Source: Lysobacter_K sp043738095 | GTDB lineage: Bacteria; Pseudomonadota; Gammaproteobacteria; Xanthomonadales; Xanthomonadaceae | NCBI GenBank assembly: GCA_043738095.1 | Contig: JAYSZI010000071.1 | Span: 13,413-77,412, forward strand | Reading direction: 5' to 3' | DNA: 64,000 nucleotides | Shown here: positions 24,686 to 33,683 of the stretch, piece after piece | Position numbering within the stretch: the stretch's first letter is position 1 | Layout of the letters: each line of letters begins with the position of its first letter | Program-made: the position numbers and the translations under genes | Notes under the pieces: generated by a model | Databases searched by the model: none | What the model saw: only the letters and a program-made list of their open reading frames with translations | Told to the model about the DNA's origin: nothing

Positions 24686-25237
24686 GTGAAATCCGCCCCA
24701 CATCCGCATAACGAAACCGAGCGTCTGCGAGCACTGCGCAGCCTGATCAGTGGGAATGGCGTGCACGAAGGGCACCTCGAGCGCTTCACGCGCATCGCGC
24801 GCGGTCTGGGTGGCACACCGGTTGCGGCAGTGTCGCTTGTCGATTCGGACCGCCAGCTCTTTCGCGGCTGTGCTGGCGAATGGCTGCGGGAAACACCGCG
24901 CAGCGTTTCGTTTTGCGCGCACGCGTTGCTTGAGCCGGATCATCTTTATGTGCCGGACGCGCTTCTAGACCCACGCTTCGCCGACAATCCGGTTGTCACC
25001 GGTGAGCCTCGCATACGGTTTTACGCGGGGTTTCCGCTGATCATCCACGGCCTTGCACTGGGCGCGCTGTGCCTGATCGACTTCCACCCGCGCGTGCTGG
25101 CGCACGACCAACTCACACGGCTGCGCGATCTCGCTCACTGCCTGGAGCGCGAGCTGATGTTGCAGATGCTGGAGCACAGCGGCGCGGGCAGTCGCGTCGA
25201 GTCGGTTCTTCAGGCGCCGAGCCAGCCGCCCTTCTGA
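24686..25237 (+). CDS. Single-domain GAF protein
   Basis: 183 residues from GTG 24686; a TTG at 24668 is the alternative. The whole chain is one GAF domain: AVSLVDSDRQLFRGCAG, ETPRSVSFCAHALLEPDHLY, DALLDPRFADNPVVTGEPRI and RFYAGFPLIIHGLALGALCL-like strands, matching the stand-alone GAF family often fused to diguanylate cyclases or kinases. The ligand is unknown; the family binds small molecules or senses redox. The 3' end overlaps the convergent CapB-like gene by 28 bases, so antisense interference between the two is possible. No output domain is present, so it may act on a partner protein. Confidence 0.82.
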   Translation: MKSAPHPHNETERLRALRSLISGNGVHEGHLERFTRIARGLGGTPVAAVSLVDSDRQLFRGCAGEWLRETPRSVSFCAHALLEPDHLYVPDALLDPRFADNPVVTGEPRIRFYAGFPLIIHGLALGALCLIDFHPRVLAHDQLTRLRDLAHCLERELMLQMLEHSGAGSRVESVLQAPSQPPF

Positions 25238-28200
25238 CGCTGCGTGAGGCGTTTGAGCTGGTAGGCCGCTGAGGATGACGAGATTCGACCCGCGACCAGG
25301 TCGCGGTAAACGAGGTCCGCATGACGGCGGCGACGCACGGCATCGCCCGCGTCGAGAATCCGCTCGACGGTACGGACCAGCCATGCCCAGGCTCGGTTGT
25401 CGCTTTTCTGACCTTTGTTTGAGTAGGCCTCCAGAGCCTGTAGCCCGGCCTCAATGTTGACCTCGATCCGGCCGAGCAGACTCAACATCAGGTCGCTCTG
25501 ACCGAGCCGGCCCGTACGCACCGTCGCTATCGCAGCGCGCACGGTTTCCGCCTCCAGCACCCCAAGTTCAGTCGACGCTGCCAGCCCTTGCGCAGCCGCC
25601 AGGGCCGCTTCGCCGTCGCCAGCTTGCAGGGCGATGCATTGCGCCGCATGGTTGTCCCACGCTTGCCAGCGGTAGACGAAATCCAAGCCGGTTCCTTTGA
25701 TGTTCTGGATACCCATCGCGCGGATCCGTGCTCCGGGCGGGGCGTCGTGCAGGATGCGATGCGCGAGCACGCCTCCGGGTGTGTGGTAGTCGGACACGGC
25801 CACAATGCGCGAAGAGAACAGGCCCCAGAGCAGCGCGTGGATGTGCACGGCGTCCGTCTTAGGCGCGGCAATCGCGTCGTGCAGTTCGTGTATCCGTGCC
25901 GCCTCGTCGCTGTCGCGCTCCCACTGCGCGCGTAACACCGCGGCGTGCTCCGGCGCGTCCTCTGCCAGCCTTGCAAGACAGGCCGCGCCGTCGCCCTCAG
26001 CCCCGACACCCAGCTCGCGCGCGGTGGCGCACAGGCGCGCATCTGCCTCGCCCTGGTCGAGCGGCACGCGCCAGCGGCGCAGCGCGGTGTCGAGCAAGGC
26101 CGCCCGCGCGGGCGCGTCCTGCGCGCCGCCGGCCCAGTCGAACGAGCCGGCGAAGGTGTCGAACGCTTCGCGGACGAACTGCTGCAACCCGTCGAGGTTG
26201 TCGCCGATCAGATAATGCCGGTCCGCGCCAATGTCGTTGACGAGGATCGACGCGAAGACCTGCGATCGGGCTACGCGGTCGGCGCGATTGTTGACGACCG
26301 TGACAGTCCACACGCCCGGGTCGGCGTCGAGGCGGTGCTCCCCCATGCGCGTGCGCTCCCAGTTGCTCAGGCAGCCGTGGCGCTCGTTGGCCGACATCCC
26401 GTTGATGAACTCGATGCGCCGCCCCTTGAATGTCGCTTCCGGGTACACCTTGAGCACGCCGAGGTCGGGCACGACGCGGTCGGCCATCTCCTTGAGCGCG
26501 AAGTCCCGGCGCAGCCCCATGCCCTCGAACATGCGTGCGACGAGCGCGACATTCGCCGGGTGCTCCTGGTACGGGAAGCGGGCGAGGATGTCCGGCGTGA
26601 GCAGTCCGACGTCGAGCCAGCCGGTCGCCGTGAGTTTGGTACCTACGGCTTCGGCGCGTTCGGCGAGGTAAGGCAGCATGTTTTCCTCGCTGGTGTACAG
26701 CTCGCTTGCGTACGGAATGAACTGGCCAATCACCGTCGGCAGGTCGACGCCGGCCGGGCCCTGGATGTCTTCGTGGTCGGGATAACAGTTGGTGATGGTG
26801 GAGACGTCATCGCGCATCCAGTCATGCTGGAGCACGCGCACGTAGCCGGGATTGAGCCCCATGCATTCCCACAGCATCACGTCGGTGTCGAGCGCCGCCG
26901 CCGTCCTTGTCAGCCGGGCCTGTTCCCATATCGTTGCCTTGTCGTAGGGCCGGAACAGGAACATCTCGCGCAGCGGGCGGTTGGGATGCCCAAACAGGAA
27001 CATCGCCTCGCAGCCTGTGGTCTTGCTGAGCACGCGTAATCCCAGTCCGCTTAGCACCGCGGCCTTGAGGCGCTCGGTACCGGACTTCCCGCGCGTGCCC
27101 CAGCCGCCCAACACCAAAGGCAGGCGCGCGCGCGCTTTTTGAAAGGTGCGGTTTAGCCAGACGTGCTGTCCGAAGAACCATGCGCCGAGCGCGCCGACAA
27201 ACACCAGCAGGTGGGCGAGATTGTTCTGGTGGATCGAGTAAAAGTAGTCGCGGACGTCCTGCAAGGGCAGCGGCAGCGCAGCGAGCGCGGCGCTGAAGAA
27301 CCGCTGCACGCGCGGGTCCTCGGGATACCGCTGGCCGTCGCGGCCGGTATGCGGCTCCAGCCGGCACTGGATGCCGCAATCACGCAGCGCGTCGACGAAC
27401 GCGTGGACCGGGAATGCACTGTCGGAGGTCCAGTTGCGCAGTGCGGCTATCTCGGCGAAGCGCACAGTCAGGCGCCATTTCGCCCGAAGCCGATCGGCGA
27501 GGCGGTCGGGCACCTTGATCGCGGTGATGCCCTCGGGAGTGACGATCTGCAGCGGTCGCGTGGGCCAGTCCTGGTCGAGAGCGGAGAGCACCTGATCCAA
27601 CAGCGGCAACCACGGGCGCCAGCCATCTTCTTCCGCGATATGCAGCGGCTCGCCGGGGACTTTTGTAGGCGAGACTTCTGCCACGCACGCGGACGGTACG
27701 TGCACCAGTCCCGGGTACACGCGGCCGCGGGTATGTGGGTGGTTCTGGCGCTTGTCAGTGGCCGGGCGTCGCGCTTCCTGCAGCATGCGCCACAGTCGCG
27801 GGCGCCACAGCCAGTCGCGCATCACCACCAGCCCTCGCCGGCGGGCGTCGAGGTTGAAGCCGAACCCCTGCACCGTGAGCGGCAGCAGCCGGCGCGCAAC
27901 CCCGAGAGGATCGATGTTGGCCGGAAGCGCGGTGCGCGCATGCAGGCGCAAACGTGCGAGTTCCGCCGGCGGTACAGCACCGGCAAGCATCTCGCGCGCG
28001 CCCGCTGCACGCCGCCGCGTCGCCGTGCGCGGATGGTCCGTATGCACGCGCGTGAGTGCGTCCTCTAGTGCCGCGTGCAAGGCGTCGGCATGCGTCGGTA
28101 ATTCGAGGCGAACGCGGGCGAGAAGCTGCGGCGCCAAATGGATGGCGACACTCAACGGAAAGCCGGAGCCAGCGGGATCGATGCAGGCAACGAAACGCGC

Positions 28201-29271
28201 CGCGACATCCGCGTACAGGTCCGGAATTGCCGCGAGAGCCAGCGTCTGCAAGAGGGCTTGGCCGGCGACGGCAGGCACCGCGTCGTCGAGCAGGTGCTGC
28301 CAAAATTCGTATGCGAGGGCAGGCGGCAGGCCGTGCAGCAACTCGGCGATGCCCTGGCGGACGAAAGGTGCCGGGTCGTCCGCGAGACGACGAAGCGATA
28401 CGACGTAGTCTGGGCGCACGGCAAGCGCAGCGGCGAGCGCTTCGGCCAGCCGCCGCCGGAAGAACATCGCGTCGCCAACCTCGGCGCGGGCAAGCCGCTG
28501 CTCGGCGATCGTCTGCAGTTCCTCCGGTGCGAACAATGCAAGGGTCTGCAATGCCTCGCACTGGAGCCATATCGATTGCCTGGTGTCGAGCACGGCGCGG
28601 TAGATGTACTGCACGGTTGAACGCGAAAGTTGGCCGCGCGCGCGTTCCCCGAGGCCGCCCAGCGCCGTCCGCAGACAGGCGAGCGCGGACTCGCGGATGC
28701 GGGGGTCGCCGGGGAAACCCAATAGGGCGTGGAGGCCTCCTTCGAGGTCGAGCACGTTCCACGTCGGTGTGCCAGCCACCGTGGGCTGCACCGCGCAAAG
28801 GTGCTGCGCCAGCGGTCCCAAGCGCTCGAGGCAAAAACGGATACGGCGCTCGATCCGTGCGCGCTCGCGATCGTAGCGCTCGGCCACCGCGTCGACGTCT
28901 AGCCAGCGCGAGAGCGCCACCCGGTCGCCGCGAAGCTGGCGCGCACCAGCGCCAAGCGCTGAAAGAAACTCCAGCATCAACGCATGGCGGACATCGGTGG
29001 TCTCGGCCAGCTCAAGTCGTTGCTGGTAGATGCGAAATGCTTGCGTGAGTTCGCCATGGCGGGCCGCCAGCGCATCGAGCTGCTCGCGCAGGTAGCGCGC
29101 CAGTTGAAGCTGCTCCCAGGCGTCGGGGTCGTCCTCCAGCGAAGGCAGCCGCGCGCCAGGCCAGCGCGCGAAGTCGCCCACGACCGCGTCACGCTCGCGC
29201 ACATCGAGCTTCCGCCACATCGGCAACGCCGCGCGGTCCAGCAGCGCCGCGATCCGTGCGTCGTTGCTCAT
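25210..29271 (-). CDS. HEAT-like repeat/CapB (PgsB)-type Mur-ligase fusion
   Basis: 1353 residues, more than three times the usual CapB/PgsB (about 400). Residues about 190-400 are helical and HEAT-like, with segments such as RESALACLRTALGGLGERA and LADDPAPFVRQGIAELLHGL. Residues 500-670 have no known domain. A transmembrane helix at about 686-702 then precedes the ligase part, as in PgsB. The ligase motifs are GGWGTRGKS (722-730, Mur-ligase ATP loop), LSKTTGCEAMF (748-758), WECMGLNPGY (801-810) and TNCYPDHEDIQGP (827-839), which match PgsB's KTTG, ECMA and TNxxPDHxDxMGP blocks. CapB/PgsB joins glutamates by gamma-amide bonds using ATP. ATG 29271 overlaps the preceding stop (ATGA). It is last in a six-gene operon that also encodes a CapC-like protein. 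The polymer is inferred. Confidence 0.85.
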   Translation of the reverse strand: MSNDARIAALLDRAALPMWRKLDVRERDAVVGDFARWPGARLPSLEDDPDAWEQLQLARYLREQLDALAARHGELTQAFRIYQQRLELAETTDVRHALMLEFLSALGAGARQLRGDRVALSRWLDVDAVAERYDRERARIERRIRFCLERLGPLAQHLCAVQPTVAGTPTWNVLDLEGGLHALLGFPGDPRIRESALACLRTALGGLGERARGQLSRSTVQYIYRAVLDTRQSIWLQCEALQTLALFAPEELQTIAEQRLARAEVGDAMFFRRRLAEALAAALAVRPDYVVSLRRLADDPAPFVRQGIAELLHGLPPALAYEFWQHLLDDAVPAVAGQALLQTLALAAIPDLYADVAARFVACIDPAGSGFPLSVAIHLAPQLLARVRLELPTHADALHAALEDALTRVHTDHPRTATRRRAAGAREMLAGAVPPAELARLRLHARTALPANIDPLGVARRLLPLTVQGFGFNLDARRRGLVVMRDWLWRPRLWRMLQEARRPATDKRQNHPHTRGRVYPGLVHVPSACVAEVSPTKVPGEPLHIAEEDGWRPWLPLLDQVLSALDQDWPTRPLQIVTPEGITAIKVPDRLADRLRAKWRLTVRFAEIAALRNWTSDSAFPVHAFVDALRDCGIQCRLEPHTGRDGQRYPEDPRVQRFFSAALAALPLPLQDVRDYFYSIHQNNLAHLLVFVGALGAWFFGQHVWLNRTFQKARARLPLVLGGWGTRGKSGTERLKAAVLSGLGLRVLSKTTGCEAMFLFGHPNRPLREMFLFRPYDKATIWEQARLTRTAAALDTDVMLWECMGLNPGYVRVLQHDWMRDDVSTITNCYPDHEDIQGPAGVDLPTVIGQFIPYASELYTSEENMLPYLAERAEAVGTKLTATGWLDVGLLTPDILARFPYQEHPANVALVARMFEGMGLRRDFALKEMADRVVPDLGVLKVYPEATFKGRRIEFINGMSANERHGCLSNWERTRMGEHRLDADPGVWTVTVVNNRADRVARSQVFASILVNDIGADRHYLIGDNLDGLQQFVREAFDTFAGSFDWAGGAQDAPARAALLDTALRRWRVPLDQGEADARLCATARELGVGAEGDGAACLARLAEDAPEHAAVLRAQWERDSDEAARIHELHDAIAAPKTDAVHIHALLWGLFSSRIVAVSDYHTPGGVLAHRILHDAPPGARIRAMGIQNIKGTGLDFVYRWQAWDNHAAQCIALQAGDGEAALAAAQGLAASTELGVLEAETVRAAIATVRTGRLGQSDLMLSLLGRIEVNIEAGLQALEAYSNKGQKSDNRAWAWLVRTVERILDAGDAVRRRRHADLVYRDLVAGRISSSSAAYQLKRLTQRQKGGWLGA

Positions 29272-32200
29272 GGCAACTCGGGGCCGAGCGGGCGCCCGGC
29301 AAGATCAGCCTCGGTGACCCCGCGCAGGAACAGTTCCGACGGCGCGAGATCTTCAAGACCCCGGCCGTCGTGGTCGAACCATTCCACGCTGAGCCCGCCG
29401 TGCGCCTGCCGGGAGGAGGCGTCGTAGCCAGCCGCCAGGCGCAGGCGCCAACCGTCGTCGGCGCCGAGCAGCAGCTTGCCAACAGCGAATTCAAAGCGCT
29501 CGCGGGTAGAGGCCTCACGGCGGTCGTCGTCGCACAGGTAGCGGCGTAAGTCGAGTCCTGCGGACGTGGTCCAGCCATGGCGCGCCCAACGCCATCCGAT
29601 ACCGGCGCCGACGTTGTCGACGTCCACGGTCGACAAGTCGTTGCTCACCGCCTGCGCATCCAAGACCCATTCGCTGTCGTAGCGCGCGCGCCACGTCAGG
29701 CGGTAGTTCACATCGGCTTGGCGACGGTGGCGGTCGCGGTAGCGGCTGTACACATCGTTGTCGAGACCGGCGGCAAAGCGCTCATCCACGTCACGCAGCG
29801 ACAGCGCCCGCCAGCGCAGGCCCACTTCCCAATCGTCGCGCCAGCGTTCGTCGCGCCGCCCGCTCCAATCCATCGCCGCTCGCACGCTCGCGCTGTGTGC
29901 TGGCGACGCCAGGCCTGCGGGCGCGGTCTGGCGCCAAGCGGATGCATTGAGCGAAGCGCCCCAGGGGCCGTCTGCCTGGTGCCACTCAAGGTCGTGCTGC
30001 AGGCCCAATACGCCGAAGCCGGCAGCATGCCGCCGGCCGACCACATCCAGACGTCCCCACAGTCCGCGCGCAGATGCATGCCAGCGCCAGCGCCAGCGCA
30101 GTTCGCCAAAGCGCTCGCTCTTGTCTTCTCTATCGTCCGCATCCGTTCGCTGCTGCCGGGCCGCCTGCAGCCCCCACGTGCCGTCCTCGCCGCCGGAGTT
30201 CGGCCAAAGCTGCGGCCACGCCGCCGGCGGGGGAGCGAGGTCGGGCGGGGCAGCGGGTAGGCGCGGCGCCGAGACCACGTCCGTCACAGGAGCCGCGGCG
30301 GGTGCGGCGGCTGCGCGCGGGCGCGCCGGTTCAAGGACAAGTGCACTGATTCGCATCGCACCGGCGGGACGGCGCGATGCGATGCGTACACGGCCCGCCG
30401 CTCCAACGGGCTCGGTACGCACGTCGCTCCGCAGGCCGTCCCACTCGACGACCCGCAGCAATGTCGGGCCCGCGAGGCGCACGGTCACGGGGCCACGGTG
30501 GTAGACGACGGGTCGGCGACCGTCGAGCGGCATACCGGCAGCGTCGGCGACATCGAGCGCGACGAACGTGCCTGGCAGCGCGTCGCCGACGCGCAGGTGC
30601 AGCTGGCCCCGCGCGTCCGCGGCATCCGTCACCACGGCTGCCACGCCGTCGCGCAGGCGTCGCACTTCGCCACGCGTGGTGCGCACTTCGACGCGATCGG
30701 AGAGCGCGCTGTAGACGCGCAGTCGCAATTGCACAGCCTGGCCGGGCTGCAGGCCCTCCAGCACCCATCCTTGGCCGGTGCGGAGCACGAATCCGTCTTC
30801 ATCGTCGAGGCCTGCCCAGTGCTCACGGCGTGCCACAAGCGGCTGCGTCGAGCGGCCATCGGCCACCGCGCGCTCGCGAACGCCGCCGTGCGTTTCGGGC
30901 TCGACCCGTCGCCATGCGAGGTGGCGGTCGAGTTCGCCGAAGACGCCCGGTGCGGACACGCCCGGATCGGCCTCGCGCATCGCCAGCGCGCGCGCGGCAG
31001 CGGCGAGCGCCTGCTCGAGGTGGCCCGCCTCGATGAGGCGCAAGGCCTGCAGCGCGGCCTGCACCGCGGTGCGTGGCACCCCATCTTCCGTGGTGACTGG
31101 CGCGCTGTCGTTAATCGCGATGGCCCGCGGGTCAGTGGCAGGGCCGCCAGGATCTCCAACGCTGTGAATCGGCACGAGTGCATCCACGCGCTCCACGCGA
31201 CAGGAGGACGCGACTCGGGCCCGGACCGCGATCGACCGCTCCGGCGTCTCGGTCGGGGTAAGCGGTGAACCCGCCAGCAACCCGCCCGTGGGTGCTTCCA
31301 GCCGCACCAGCACGGCCCCGGAGGCGGGCTCGATGCTGAGTGCCTGCCCCGCGGCCGCAGCCTCGAAGGGCACACGCACGGCTACCCCCGGTGCAGTGCC
31401 CGTAGCGACGTTGCGCAGCGTGGTCGCCTCGGCATCCACCGCGGGCAGCAACATCCACCACGAGCGCGCGGCGCTGCGCAGCCGAACCCACTGCGGCACC
31501 TGCGCGGTAGCGCGCAACTCAAGCGTATGCGAGCCAGCGCGGTCGAGAACCCAACGTGCCGGCGCCGCGTGGCTCGCGAGCGCGTAGGCGACTTCGGTAT
31601 TGCGCTCGGTGCGAAGCCGCACCAGCGCTGCCGCACTTTCGGCGGGCAGTGCCTCAGTAGACGCCACAGGCGTGCCTACGGGCGTCCCAATAGAAGTTTC
31701 TACGGGCGCGCGATGCGCAGCACGTGCGGCGAGCGTGGCGGCCGTCGCTTCGCCCTCCGCGGCCAGTGCTTGGCTCAAGCGCGCCCACGCTGCGCGATCG
31801 CGTCGGCCGGTCGGCAGGGTCACGACCCAGGCATACGCGCCGGTCTGCAGCTCGCCCTGGTCCGCGCCGACGGCCCAATCGTCGAAGGCGGCTCGCACGC
31901 GCGGTTCATCAGGCGCAGCGGCGAAGGCCTGGAGGACGGCGCAGCGCGTGAGCACAGGGTCCGAACCGCGCGCCTTAGCGAACAGCGCCAGCGAGCGGCT
32001 CACCGCGACAGCACCACGTGCGCTCGCCGTGACGCAGGGTTCGCCGCCAAAGCGCGCTGCGCGCGCGCCGATCAGGCGTCGCGCCTGGTCGATGTCGCGC
32101 GTTGCCTCGGGAGCGCCAGCGTCATCCCGGATTGCCGTCGCGGCCGTGAGCAACGCGTCCTGCACGCGTTCTGGCGCAAGGAGCTCGGCATCGAGTGCGC

Positions 32201-33683
32201 CTTCGGCGAGCTGCCGTAGTGCGGGGACGCGCTGGTCGACGGCGATCCAGACGCCGTGCGGCCCTGTGTTCACCAGTGTCGACGGCGTGGCGGCGTCGGC
32301 GCGCGGCACCAGCACCTGCGAAGCGTCGACGATCGGAGCACCTTCAGGGTCGAGGGCCAAAAGCCCGTCCGCGGCGCTGGACGCGCCCTCCAGCATCTGC
32401 ACGAGTACTGGGTCGAGGCGTAGCTCGACCGCGGCGCGTCCCGCCTGTTCCAAACGCAGCGACGCGGGTCGAGCTTCCGTTTTCTCGGGATGAGCCACAG
32501 CGATGCGCAGCAGCGCGGCACGGCCTGGCGCAGCGGTATCGATGTGCCAGCTGGCGCCCGCCGGCAGCCAGTGGAAGGCAAGCGCCGTGACCGTGTCTTC
32601 GCCCGGGGCGGGGCGGTTGATCTCAAACTGTGCGCGCCGATCGCGGTCAGGGAAGCGCGCCCGCCAGCGGCGCGTTGACAGTGCCCCGTCACCCGATGGG
32701 TGCAGCGCGACCGGCCGTGCGTAGGCATAGCGCGCCAGAAAAGCTTCGGCAAGCGGGTCGGGAAATAGCCACACTGCGCGGTCGAAGGCGCGATCGATCG
32801 GCTCGTCGGGCCGCGCCACCAACTGTTCGCGCGTGGGATCGCTGGCGACGTCGAGTGCATCAACCGGCGTGCCGGGCAGGGGCGCCAGCACTTTCAGCCA
32901 GACGCCCGGCTCGCCGTGAACCCGCACTTCGCGCGTGCCCGCGGGCAGATCGACACGCATGCGCCCGGCGAGGTCGAGCACCTCGGCGCAATGGTCGGTG
33001 ACGAAGAGGTGTTCGCGCTCGACAGGCGTGGGAACGCGGCCATCGAACACGGTTTGCCCGTCGGCTTCGACCCGCAGCCAGGTCGCGTCCGCAGGCAACA
33101 GGCGCGGCTGGCGCGTACGCCAGAGATCCAGACGCAGGGGCCCGGCCGATCCCGAAAGGAACCGGACTGGCTGCGTAGCCAGCCGCAACACGTGATCACG
33201 GCGGCCTGGGCGGCTGCGCGTCGCGCGCTCGTCTACGGGGTCCACGGGCACGAGCCACGGATCGGCTCCAGCGCGGCGGCCTTCGGTGCGCACATGGATC
33301 TCCGCCCGCGTCGCGCCGTCGCTTTCCAGCCGCAGCCAGCGCCGGCCTCTACTGAGCGTGTCCACGGTGAACGTGCCTGGGTCGAGCTGATGGACCGCAT
33401 GGCGCACGAGCAGCGCGCCGCCCTGGCTGGTCCAGACGTCGGGCGCGGGCCCCTCGCGAAGATCGAGATCGAGCACACGTCCCCCGTCGATCGGCGCGAG
33501 CACCGGGCGGCCGGGGGCAACGGCGACGACGTGGCGATCACGCTGCGCGTCGCGCTCGACGTCGCCGACGGACACGGCTTCGACGTTGGCGCGCCGTGGC
33601 AGCGTCTGGGCCCCTGCGGCGGATGCGCCCGTGGCCAGAGCGACTGCCAGGGCAAGGGCGAGGGGCGAGGGGGTTACAGGCAT
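29268..33683 (-). CDS. Large exported protein with C-terminal beta-barrel-like region, candidate outer-membrane component
   Basis: 1471 residues with a signal peptide (ALALAVALATGASAAGAQ, cleavage after about residue 25). The long periplasmic part is rich in beta strands, Arg and Ala, with a helical stretch at about 890-930. After a proline-rich linker (SAPRLPAAPPDLAPPPAAWP) the last 280 residues show alternating polar/aromatic strands with Trp/Tyr girdles (ELRWRWRWHASARGLWGRLD, VLGLQHDLEWHQ, VNYRLTWRARYD, VLDAQAVSNDL, GIGWRWARHGW), as in outer-membrane beta-barrels. I recognise no named family. The start overlaps the lipoprotein gene stop by 10 bases and the stop overlaps the CapB-like start. 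I infer an export or anchoring role for the polymer made by the neighbouring proteins. The chain ends in LGPELP, not a canonical aromatic residue, so barrel assembly is uncertain. Confidence 0.7.
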   Translation of the reverse strand: MPVTPSPLALALAVALATGASAAGAQTLPRRANVEAVSVGDVERDAQRDRHVVAVAPGRPVLAPIDGGRVLDLDLREGPAPDVWTSQGGALLVRHAVHQLDPGTFTVDTLSRGRRWLRLESDGATRAEIHVRTEGRRAGADPWLVPVDPVDERATRSRPGRRDHVLRLATQPVRFLSGSAGPLRLDLWRTRQPRLLPADATWLRVEADGQTVFDGRVPTPVEREHLFVTDHCAEVLDLAGRMRVDLPAGTREVRVHGEPGVWLKVLAPLPGTPVDALDVASDPTREQLVARPDEPIDRAFDRAVWLFPDPLAEAFLARYAYARPVALHPSGDGALSTRRWRARFPDRDRRAQFEINRPAPGEDTVTALAFHWLPAGASWHIDTAAPGRAALLRIAVAHPEKTEARPASLRLEQAGRAAVELRLDPVLVQMLEGASSAADGLLALDPEGAPIVDASQVLVPRADAATPSTLVNTGPHGVWIAVDQRVPALRQLAEGALDAELLAPERVQDALLTAATAIRDDAGAPEATRDIDQARRLIGARAARFGGEPCVTASARGAVAVSRSLALFAKARGSDPVLTRCAVLQAFAAAPDEPRVRAAFDDWAVGADQGELQTGAYAWVVTLPTGRRDRAAWARLSQALAAEGEATAATLAARAAHRAPVETSIGTPVGTPVASTEALPAESAAALVRLRTERNTEVAYALASHAAPARWVLDRAGSHTLELRATAQVPQWVRLRSAARSWWMLLPAVDAEATTLRNVATGTAPGVAVRVPFEAAAAGQALSIEPASGAVLVRLEAPTGGLLAGSPLTPTETPERSIAVRARVASSCRVERVDALVPIHSVGDPGGPATDPRAIAINDSAPVTTEDGVPRTAVQAALQALRLIEAGHLEQALAAAARALAMREADPGVSAPGVFGELDRHLAWRRVEPETHGGVRERAVADGRSTQPLVARREHWAGLDDEDGFVLRTGQGWVLEGLQPGQAVQLRLRVYSALSDRVEVRTTRGEVRRLRDGVAAVVTDAADARGQLHLRVGDALPGTFVALDVADAAGMPLDGRRPVVYHRGPVTVRLAGPTLLRVVEWDGLRSDVRTEPVGAAGRVRIASRRPAGAMRISALVLEPARPRAAAAPAAAPVTDVVSAPRLPAAPPDLAPPPAAWPQLWPNSGGEDGTWGLQAARQQRTDADDREDKSERFGELRWRWRWHASARGLWGRLDVVGRRHAAGFGVLGLQHDLEWHQADGPWGASLNASAWRQTAPAGLASPAHSASVRAAMDWSGRRDERWRDDWEVGLRWRALSLRDVDERFAAGLDNDVYSRYRDRHRRQADVNYRLTWRARYDSEWVLDAQAVSNDLSTVDVDNVGAGIGWRWARHGWTTSAGLDLRRYLCDDDRREASTRERFEFAVGKLLLGADDGWRLRLAAGYDASSRQAHGGLSVEWFDHDGRGLEDLAPSELFLRGVTEADLAGRPLGPELP

